A DNA stretch of 49,777 bases from DASYTH01 sp035762905 (lineage in GTDB: Bacteria > Actinomycetota > Actinomycetes > Mycobacteriales > Pseudonocardiaceae), in contig NZ_DASUCC010000010.1 of NCBI RefSeq assembly GCF_035762905.1, forward strand, positions 1 through 49,777, given 5' to 3'. Each line of letters opens with the position of its first letter. Position 1 is the first letter of the stretch. This document shows positions 34,490 to 40,577 of this stretch, in pieces. The position numbers and the translations under genes were made by a program. The notes under the pieces are model-generated. The model was given only the letters and a program-made list of their open reading frames with translations, did no database searches and had not been told where the DNA came from.

Positions 34490-35087
34490 CCAGGTCCAGT
34501 TTGGTGTACGTGGGCCGCCCGCTGCGGCCGTACTTCTCCTTCACCCGGTCCAGGTATTTCTTCGCGGTCGCCGGCTGCACGCCGGCGCGCCGGGCGGCGG
34601 CGGCCAGCGTCATGCCGGACGCGTAGGCCATCACCACCGCCCGTTCCTGGGCGGAGAGCCGGGGTCGGTCGGGGTCGGCGTCGCGGCTCCACGCGAAGGC
34701 GAGCTCCGGCGAGTACGCGGTGCCGCCGGCGGCGACCTCCCGGATGGCGGCGGTGAGCGTCTCGAGGTCGTTGTCCTTGGTGAGGTAGCCGGAGGAGCCG
34801 GCGCGCATGACATCGATGCCGTGTTCGGCCTGGGGCGCGACGCTCACGACGAGGACCCGGGAGCCGGCCGCGACCAGCCGCGCGACGTTGTCCGCCGGGT
34901 CGGAGCGGTCGGCCAGCAGCAGGTCGAGCACCACCACGTCGCCGGGTCGCGGGTTGGCCTCGAGCAACTCGGCCACGGTGCGCGCGACGCCGCCCAGCCG
35001 CAGGTCAGCGACTTGGCTCAACCACGCGGACAACCCGTCGAGCAACATCCGGTCGTCGTCGACCACGGAGACACTGATCACGAACAT
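34446..35087 (-). CDS. NarL/LuxR-family response regulator
   Basis: A 213-aa regulator with a receiver domain (acidic pocket VVDDD at 8-12, phospho-acceptor Asp55 in VVVLDLL, Lys104 in LTKDND) and a C-terminal HTH (about 148-210). The HTH differs from classic LuxR: LSAQERAVVMAYASGMTLAAAARRAGVQPATAKKYL in pieces. It is the likely partner of the convergent histidine kinase. ATG 35087 gives a normal length; no strong ribosome site is visible. The 127 bp upstream should contain its promoter. Confidence 0.88.
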   Translation of the reverse strand: MFVISVSVVDDDRMLLDGLSAWLSQVADLRLGGVARTVAELLEANPRPGDVVVLDLLLADRSDPADNVARLVAAGSRVLVVSVAPQAEHGIDVMRAGSSGYLTKDNDLETLTAAIREVAAGGTAYSPELAFAWSRDADPDRPRLSAQERAVVMAYASGMTLAAAARRAGVQPATAKKYLDRVKEKYGRSGRPTYTKLDLANRVREDGLSRYPH

Positions 35088-35214
35088 CACTCTGCCACAG
35101 CCGGTAGCGCATTTTCTGTAAACGGTCAAGACCCCAGAAGTGTCGCCGTGACTGGCATTGGGCTGAATGTGCACGATGTCGATGGGCGGCGGCATCCACT
35201 TCTCGGTAGGGAGA

Positions 35215-35499
35215 TCATGCAACGCCGGATGATCGACCGTCCGCCCGCGCGGCCTCGCCGTTGGGCGGGCGCTCGCGAACCCAGCCGTGGAACCTGGCCT
35301 CGGCCAGCATGGCGTCAATCCGACCGGTCAGGCCGCGACCCCGGCCGGTCACCCGAATCAGGACCGCATCGGGATCGCTGTCGAGCAGCTGGATCCGGTG
35401 CTCCGCGCCGAGTTCCGCGGTGAGCCGGGCGGCGACCAGCACCGGCGCGCTCGCCGCCGGGTCCACCCGCCGGATGCGCACCCCATCCTGAGCCGTCAC
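35215..35499 (-). CDS. Small hypothetical protein divergent from the lanthipeptide-adjacent regulator
   Basis: A 94-aa ORF starting at GTG 35499, with GGGAAGGGAG about 10 bp upstream. The product begins VTAQDGVRIRRVDPAASAPV and contains an alternating beta-like stretch (HRIQLLDSDPDAVLIRVTGRG), then an amphipathic helix (IDAMLAEARFHGWVRE). Codon use is like its neighbours. No domain recognised. It is placed back to back with the HTH regulator at 35556. Confidence 0.5.
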   Translation of the reverse strand: MTAQDGVRIRRVDPAASAPVLVAARLTAELGAEHRIQLLDSDPDAVLIRVTGRGRGLTGRIDAMLAEARFHGWVRERPPNGEAARADGRSSGVA

Positions 35500-35555
35500 C
35501 TCGGCCGTGCTCCCTTCCCCTACCCCTCGATCGTCCGCTGGCCTGGAGACTGCCA

Positions 35556-36551
35556 ATGGCTTTGACCGACCTCGGGTTCAACCCGTTGCAGGAACGGGTC
35601 TACCTTGCCCTGCTCGACGAGCCGAAAGCCAGTCCCGCCAGGATCGCCCAACTCGTGGACAGCCCGGAGGAACGGGTGCGGGCGGCACTGGCCGGCCTGG
35701 TCGCGCTCGAGGTCGCCACGCCCGACCCGACGAGCGCGTCCGGGATCGCGCTCGGCCGGCCCGTTGCGGCGCTCGGCCAGCTCATCGAGCGGCTCGAACA
35801 GGACCTGATGTGCCGGTACCGCAAGGTCGGCGACACCCGCGCGGAGCTGGCCGCGCTGTCCAGCCGGCATGCCCGTCCGGCCGCGCCGGACCCGGCGTCG
35901 GCCGGCGTCGAACGGTTGGACACCCTCGACGCCGTCCGCGAAGCTCTCGCGGAGCTGTCGTTCTTCACCTCGTCCAGCGTGTACGCGGTCCAGCCCGGCG
36001 GGCCGCTGCGCGCCGAGGCGCTGACCGCGAGCCGGCCACTGGACCTGCGCGGGCTGCGGCGCGGAATCACGATGCGCGTCATCTACGCCGCGACCGTGCT
36101 CGACGACGAAGCCAACCGGAGTTACCTGCGCGAGCTGACCGGTGCTGGAGCGGCGTTGCGGGTCACCGGCGCCCGCCTGGAACGCATGGTGATCATGGAC
36201 GAGCGGGTCGCGGTCATCCCGATCGACCCGCAGGACAGCGCACGCGGCGCGCTGGTCGTTCGCCAGCCCGGGCTGCTCGGTGGATTTCTTCAGCTGTACC
36301 AACGCCTGTGGGATGAGGCCAAGCCGATCACCTGGCCGGGTCAGGAATCCGAACCCGAGCCGGAACCGACCGAGGACGACCGCCAGGTGCTCAAGCTGCT
36401 CGCCTCCGGCTGCACCGACGAGGCCGCCGCCCGGGACGTCGGGATCTCCGTGCGCCACCTTCGCCGCAGGGTCGCTCGGCTGATGTCGCGGCTCGGTGCC
36501 GCGAGCCGGTTCGAGGCCGGGGCGGAGGCCGCCCGCCGCGGCTGGATCTGA
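35556..36551 (+). CDS. TrmB-like/LuxR-HTH regulator beside the lanthipeptide genes
   Basis: A 331-aa regulator with a TrmB-type winged helix at the N-terminus (LGFNPLQERVYLALLDEPKASPARIAQLV in pieces, about 5-60), a middle ligand-like domain (about 110-250) and a C-terminal HTH (about 270-331; LKLLASGCTDEAAARDVGISVRHLRRRVARLMSRLG in pieces). This architecture is common next to actinobacterial RiPP and lanthipeptide clusters. GGAG lies 7 bp before ATG 35556. It converges on the MFS-POP gene, with 49 bp between. It is the most likely local regulator of the cluster (inference). Confidence 0.82.
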   Translation: MALTDLGFNPLQERVYLALLDEPKASPARIAQLVDSPEERVRAALAGLVALEVATPDPTSASGIALGRPVAALGQLIERLEQDLMCRYRKVGDTRAELAALSSRHARPAAPDPASAGVERLDTLDAVREALAELSFFTSSSVYAVQPGGPLRAEALTASRPLDLRGLRRGITMRVIYAATVLDDEANRSYLRELTGAGAALRVTGARLERMVIMDERVAVIPIDPQDSARGALVVRQPGLLGGFLQLYQRLWDEAKPITWPGQESEPEPEPTEDDRQVLKLLASGCTDEAAARDVGISVRHLRRRVARLMSRLGAASRFEAGAEAARRGWI

Positions 36552-36600
36552 TCGGCGACCTCCCACAGGAAGGCGCCGCGGCGGGTACGAGGTCGCGGGC

Positions 36601-39600
36601 TCACCGGCGGCCTCCGTCCTCGAGCGAGAGTCCAGTGTGGACGGCGAGGAACGCGAGCATGGCCGCGCCGAGCCGGTTGGTGTCCGGGCCGCCACCCTGA
36701 TGGCCGGCATCCCTTGCCACGCTGAGCAGTACCGGGCCGCCGGACGTGGTCTGCTGGAGCAGCGCGACCATCTTGCGCGAGTGCGCCGGGTCGACCCGGG
36801 TGTCGTTGCTCCCCGTGGAGAACCACATGGCCGGAAAGGAGCCGGTGCCGACGTTGTGGTACGGCGAGTAACCCAGCAACGCGGCCAGTGCGTCCGGGTC
36901 CTCGGCCGAGCCGTACTCCGCCCGCCACGCCCGGCCGAGTCCCCAGCGCTCGTAGCGGACCATGTCCAGCGGCGCGGCGTGGCAGGCGAGAGCCGCGTAG
37001 TCGGTCGGGCGCTGCACCAGCGCCGCGGTCACCACCAGGCCACCGTTGCTGCCACCGAGCAACGCCAGCCGTTCCCGGCTGGTCCATCCGTTGGCGACCA
37101 GCCAGTCGCCCGCGGCGTGCAGGTCACGCAACGCGTTGACCTTCTTCGCCCCGGATCCCTCGCGGTGCCAACGCCGGCCGCGTTCACCGCCGCCCCGCAC
37201 CCCGGCGATGGCGAGCGTTCCGCCGACCAGCACCCAGCTCAACGCGTCCACCTGGAAGCTGGGCCGGAACGAGATGCCGAAGCCGCCGTAGCAGGTCAAC
37301 ACGGTGGGTCCCGGCGCGTGCGGGCCGGTGGCCGAGTCGTGCCGGGTCAGCAGCGTCAGCGGCACCTCGGTTCCGTCGAACGACCGGTAGGTGGTCCGCA
37401 GCACCGCGACCTCGTCGTGCCGCACGATGTCCGGCGCGGCCGGGGTGACCCGCCCGGTCTCGATGTCCAGCCGCCACACCGAAAGCGGGGTCACCCAGTC
37501 CACGTAGCTCACCGCGAGCGTCGCCGGGTCGTCGGTCTGCCCGACGGCGGCCACCGTGCCCTCGCCGGGCAGTTCGACGTCGCGGATCCGGCGGCCGGAC
37601 CTGGCGTCGTGGATGGCCATCTCGCTGTACCCGTCCCGGGTGTACAGCGCCACGATGCGGTCGTCCGCGAGGTTCACCGAGGTGAGGACGGCCGGAGCCG
37701 CGTCCGGCACCAGCACCGCCGCCTGGCCCCAGCCGCCTCGGCCGTCCGGCTCGACGACCAGCAACTCCCCGCACTCGGCACGTTCGGTCGAGATGGCGAG
37801 GATCCGGCCACGCCGGTCGACCGACAGCCCGGCGGCCGACACCGGGGGCAACGGAAGCTCGGCGGGCCGCGCGGTTCCGGCCAGGTCGACGATCCGGGTC
37901 ATGCTCGCCCGCCCGGCGCCGATCCGGCCACTGACCACCAACCACCGGTCGTGCCACAGCGTGATGTGGTAGCGGGTCAACGGGTTGTCGTCGCCGAGCA
38001 GCAACAGGTCCTGGTCGATTCCGGTGCCGATCCGGTGGAAGTACACCCCGGCCCCCGCCCGGTCGCCCGGGCGCCGAACGTAGAAGTAGCCGGACTCGTC
38101 GGCCCGCCAGGCGACCGGGGTGTACCGGGTGAGCTCGCAGCGCTCGCGGATCGCCCCGGCCGGCACGTCGACGAGGATCAGCGGCGTGCTGTCCTCGGCG
38201 CCGGCGTACACCACCTGCATCGCGAGGAACCGGCCGGACGGCGAAGGCTGCCAGCGACGCACGGTGGCGTTGTCCCCCAACTGTTCCGGGCCGATCGCGG
38301 TGCGCCAGGCCGCGTCCGGCTCGTCGGCGACCTGGACCACCCAGGGGGCGTCGTCGTGGGTCCGGCCCACCCGGAACCGTGCCGAGCCGGCGGACTTGAC
38401 CGGCGAGGCGGTCGGTCCGGCCAGCAGGCTGCGCAGCAGCCCACCGAGTCGCCGTTGACCCGGCAGGGTGGCGATGTAGTCCTCTGCGAGCTCACGCTGC
38501 CCGGCCAGCCAGCGCCGGGTGGCCGGCCGGTCCGGATCCTCCAGCCAGCGATAGGCGTCGACGAGACGATGCCCGTGCATGACGTCGACGGCGTCGTCCC
38601 GGTGCGCTTGGGGGTAACGGTTGGCAATCACGAGTGTCCTCAATGGATCGATGCGAATACGGGGACCGGTGTGCACGGGCGCGGGCCGGACCGGGCGGGC
38701 CCGCCCGGCGACGATCACCAGTACGGCGGCGGCGAGCACGCCGAGCGCGACGCACAGCCAGATCCCGGCGCGGAGCCCGACCCGCTCGCCGAGCCCGGCG
38801 CCGAGCAGCAGTCCGGCAAGGCCGGACAGGGTTCCCGCCGAGACCAGCAACGTGGTGATCCGGGCGAAGTACTCGTCGCCGATGTCCGCACTGATCATGG
38901 TGACCAGGGCGATGTTGGACATGGCGCCGAACAGGGCCGGAGTCGCGATGCCGACCGCCGCGATCGCCAGCGTCGGGCCGATCCCGCCGCCGGCAAGCGG
39001 CAACGCCGTCATGAGCACGGCCGCGATGGGAAGTCCGGTGAGGACGAGCCGCCGCGCGGGCACGCCACGAGCCAGCAGCCGCGGGGCCAGCAGCGCGCCC
39101 ACGGCGCCGAGCAGGGTGGCCGCGATCGCGGGAACGGTGAACAACGCGACCGGAAGGCCGAGCTCGTCGAGCAGGAAGACCGCCCGCTGGGCACTGATCC
39201 CGCCCGTGGCCAGCTCGGCGATCAGCACATAGCCGAGAAATCCGGCCAGCACCGAATGCTCGCGCACCACGCGGAACCCGTCCCGCAGCTCGGCGGCGAC
39301 TCCCTTGCGTTCCGGTGCCCGCGCGCTGCGCTTGTCGGGCGAGCGCAGCGACATCAGGAACGCCGCGCTGATCAGGTAGGTGAGCGCGTCGCCGAGGAAC
39401 AGCAGGGCGGCACTCACGGCCGCGGCGAGCGGGCCGGCCACCCCGCCGGCCGCCGCGCCGGCGACCAGTTCGGCCGACTGCAGCCGGCCGCGGGCACGCC
39501 CGAGGTCGGAAACGCCGAGCCCGTTCAGGTGGGAGAAGTACAGGCCTTCCATGACGATCCGCGTGCAGCCGAGCACCAGGTTCAGCGCGATCAGCACGGC

Positions 39601-39912
39601 GATGCTCAGCATGCCGGCCAGTCCGACCAGTGCCACGGCGCCGACCGCGACCGCCGCGGTCAGGTCGGTGCCGATCAGCATCCGGCGCGGCCGCCGCACC
39701 CGGTCCAGCAGCACGCCGATCACCGGGCCGAACACCAGCGCCGGCAACACTCCGGCACCGATGATCAGCGAGACCTCGGCCGGCCCGGACCCGAGACCGA
39801 CCACCGCGATGACCGACATCGCGGTGCTGGTCAGCGACGTGCCGAAGACCGAGGCCACCTGGCCGGCCAGGAACCGGCGCAGGTCCCGGTCGGCCACGGT
39901 GGCCGTGGTCAT
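36601..39912 (-). CDS. MFS exporter fused to prolyl oligopeptidase (candidate lanthipeptide exporter/leader peptidase)
   Basis: One 1103-aa ORF. Residues about 10-410 are an MFS transporter with about 12 hydrophobic spans and a typical loop (FGPVIGVLLDRVRRPR). After a 20-30-residue linker, residues about 430-1100 are a complete S9A prolyl oligopeptidase: N-terminal YRWLEDPD, a propeller middle, and the catalytic triad Ser955 (GGSNGG), Asp1037 (SNDTRVD) and His1071 (AGHQGG). With an even number of spans the POP lies on the cytoplasmic side. GGAGG precedes ATG 39912, which overlaps the 40-aa ORF stop. POPs are known class III leader peptidases (FlaP in flavipeptin biosynthesis). All three precursors end their leader in Pro. 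An internal SD/GTG at 38631 could also give free POP. Confidence 0.85.
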   Translation of the reverse strand: MTTATVADRDLRRFLAGQVASVFGTSLTSTAMSVIAVVGLGSGPAEVSLIIGAGVLPALVFGPVIGVLLDRVRRPRRMLIGTDLTAAVAVGAVALVGLAGMLSIAVLIALNLVLGCTRIVMEGLYFSHLNGLGVSDLGRARGRLQSAELVAGAAAGGVAGPLAAAVSAALLFLGDALTYLISAAFLMSLRSPDKRSARAPERKGVAAELRDGFRVVREHSVLAGFLGYVLIAELATGGISAQRAVFLLDELGLPVALFTVPAIAATLLGAVGALLAPRLLARGVPARRLVLTGLPIAAVLMTALPLAGGGIGPTLAIAAVGIATPALFGAMSNIALVTMISADIGDEYFARITTLLVSAGTLSGLAGLLLGAGLGERVGLRAGIWLCVALGVLAAAVLVIVAGRARPVRPAPVHTGPRIRIDPLRTLVIANRYPQAHRDDAVDVMHGHRLVDAYRWLEDPDRPATRRWLAGQRELAEDYIATLPGQRRLGGLLRSLLAGPTASPVKSAGSARFRVGRTHDDAPWVVQVADEPDAAWRTAIGPEQLGDNATVRRWQPSPSGRFLAMQVVYAGAEDSTPLILVDVPAGAIRERCELTRYTPVAWRADESGYFYVRRPGDRAGAGVYFHRIGTGIDQDLLLLGDDNPLTRYHITLWHDRWLVVSGRIGAGRASMTRIVDLAGTARPAELPLPPVSAAGLSVDRRGRILAISTERAECGELLVVEPDGRGGWGQAAVLVPDAAPAVLTSVNLADDRIVALYTRDGYSEMAIHDARSGRRIRDVELPGEGTVAAVGQTDDPATLAVSYVDWVTPLSVWRLDIETGRVTPAAPDIVRHDEVAVLRTTYRSFDGTEVPLTLLTRHDSATGPHAPGPTVLTCYGGFGISFRPSFQVDALSWVLVGGTLAIAGVRGGGERGRRWHREGSGAKKVNALRDLHAAGDWLVANGWTSRERLALLGGSNGGLVVTAALVQRPTDYAALACHAAPLDMVRYERWGLGRAWRAEYGSAEDPDALAALLGYSPYHNVGTGSFPAMWFSTGSNDTRVDPAHSRKMVALLQQTTSGGPVLLSVARDAGHQGGGPDTNRLGAAMLAFLAVHTGLSLEDGGRR
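38629..38642 (-). promoter_or_regulatory. Internal ribosome site and GTG start for a stand-alone POP
   Basis: GAGG, six bases, GTG lies inside the fused ORF at its codon 428 (GTG 38631-38629, minus strand). Starting here gives a 676-aa protein, the normal POP length, beginning VIANRYPQ. A TGA (38642-38640) overlapping the ribosome site lies in another frame. Confidence 0.45.
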
Positions 39913-40031
39913 CGCGGGCCTCCGGAGTGCCGGCCGAGGCAGCCGGCCGGGGTCCGGGGCAGGGTGAGCGGGACGGGGGTCTCCCGATCGCTCTGCGGGC
40001 CGTCGATGTCGTCGCCGATGGTGGCGAACAT
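39909..40031 (-). CDS. 40-aa ORF coupled to the MFS-POP gene
   Basis: A 40-codon gene with AAGGAG 6 bp before ATG 40031. Its stop overlaps the MFS-POP start (ATGA). The product begins MFATIGDDIDGPQSDRETP and ends CLGRHSGGPR, with one Cys and several Thr/Ser. It lacks the EDAP leader end and the Ser-x2-Ser-x3-Cys core of the three precursors (it has Thr-x3-Thr-x3-Cys), so it is either a divergent or degenerate precursor or a small ORF for translational coupling. Confidence 0.55.
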   Translation of the reverse strand: MFATIGDDIDGPQSDRETPVPLTLPRTPAGCLGRHSGGPR

Positions 40032-40062
40032 GGCGTCTCCTTGTGGATGTGGCCGGAATCGG

Positions 40063-40170
40063 TCAGCCGAAGAAGGCGTCCTCGCAGTAGGCGACGGACA
40101 GCGCGCTGATCGGCGCGTCCTCGATCGGTTCGTCGAAGGGCAGCTCGGCAAGGGAAAGGGTTTCGTTCAT
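40063..40170 (-). CDS. lanA: Class III lanthipeptide precursor, divergent copy (LanA1)
   Basis: A 35-aa peptide too short for ordinary gene finders. GGAGG lies 8 bp before ATG 40170. The 20-residue leader contains LSLAEL (compare LKLQAE in the other two) and ends IEDAP. The 15-residue core ISALSVAYCEDAFFG has Ser2, Ser5 and Cys9, matching the labionin pattern Ser-x2-Ser-x3-Cys; it has no second Cys. It is separated from the other two precursors by a strong hairpin (40211-40243). Modification by the LanKC is expected from context. Confidence 0.82.
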   Translation of the reverse strand: MNETLSLAELPFDEPIEDAPISALSVAYCEDAFFG

Positions 40171-40210
40171 GACTTCGTCCTCCGGGAGATGGATTGGGGT
40201 CGAACCACGG

Positions 40211-40243
40211 ACCGGGTGCGGCGGGGGAGTCGCCGCACCCGGT
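40211..40243 (-). terminator. 13-bp stem hairpin between precursor genes (terminator or attenuator)
   Basis: ACCGGGTGCGGCG (40211-40223) pairs perfectly with CGCCGCACCCGGT (40231-40243) around a 7-nt loop. No U-tract follows, as is common in high-GC actinobacteria. It lies between the second and first precursor genes, so it could lower transcription of the distal part (LanA1, 40-aa ORF, MFS-POP) or stabilise the upstream precursor mRNA ends. Confidence 0.7.
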
Positions 40244-40299
40244 CACCGGCAGCGGCACTGCTCGACCGTCGGGCCGGGCGGTGCGCGCCGTAGCAGGTG

Positions 40300-40410
40300 T
40301 TACTCCACGGTCTCGCGCGGGCCGCAGCACGCGGTGCTGATCGTGCTGAACGGAGCGTCCTCATTGGACTCCGGCTCGTTCTCGGCCTGCAGCTTCAGAA
40401 TCTCGGTCAT
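40300..40410 (-). CDS. lanA: Class III lanthipeptide precursor (LanA2)
   Basis: A 36-aa precursor. AAAGGAG lies 7 bp before ATG 40410. The leader is 20 residues, with ILKLQ near the start (the ILxLQ recognition motif of class III leaders) and NEDAP at the end. The core FSTISTACCGPRETVE has Ser2, Ser5 and Cys9 in the labionin spacing, and an extra Cys8. It is nearly identical to LanA3 over the leader, indicating tandem duplication. The next gene downstream is preceded by a strong hairpin. Confidence 0.88.
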   Translation of the reverse strand: MTEILKLQAENEPESNEDAPFSTISTACCGPRETVE

Positions 40411-40449
40411 CGTCATTCTCCTTTCGTCAGAGTTGGTGGTTGGTCGAGG

Positions 40450-40563
40450 TCACTCGGAGCCGAGTTCGGGCCGGCCGCAGCAGCCGGTGCTGATCGTGCT
40501 CACCGGAGCGTCCTCGGTGGTCTCCGGCTCGTTCTCGGCCTGCAGCTTCAGAACCTCGGTCAT
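40450..40563 (-). CDS. lanA: Class III lanthipeptide precursor (LanA3)
   Basis: A 37-aa precursor starting at ATG 40563, with AAGGAG 7 bp upstream, 14 bp after the LanKC stop. The leader is 20 residues with VLKLQ near the start and TEDAP at the end. The core VSTISTGCCGRPELGSE has Ser2, Ser5, Cys8 and Cys9, giving Ser-x2-Ser-x3-Cys for labionin (or Ser-x2-Ser-x2-Cys if Cys8 is used). Core length is 17 residues. It differs from LanA2 mainly after the CC pair. Confidence 0.88.
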   Translation of the reverse strand: MTEVLKLQAENEPETTEDAPVSTISTGCCGRPELGSE

Positions 40564-40577
40564 CGTCGTTCTCCTTC

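Noticed and set aside
39909..40031. The 40-aa ORF as a fourth bona fide lanthipeptide precursor
   Set aside because: It has neither the ILxLQ leader motif, the EDAP end nor the Ser-x2-Ser-x3-Cys core, so it is kept only as an uncertain small ORF.
36496..40293. A 1265-aa open frame on the plus strand opposite the MFS-POP gene
   Set aside because: It is antisense to a clear MFS-POP coding sequence and two precursor genes, has low-complexity Arg/Gly/Asp/Gln-rich composition and no recognisable domain; long antisense frames are expected at this GC content.
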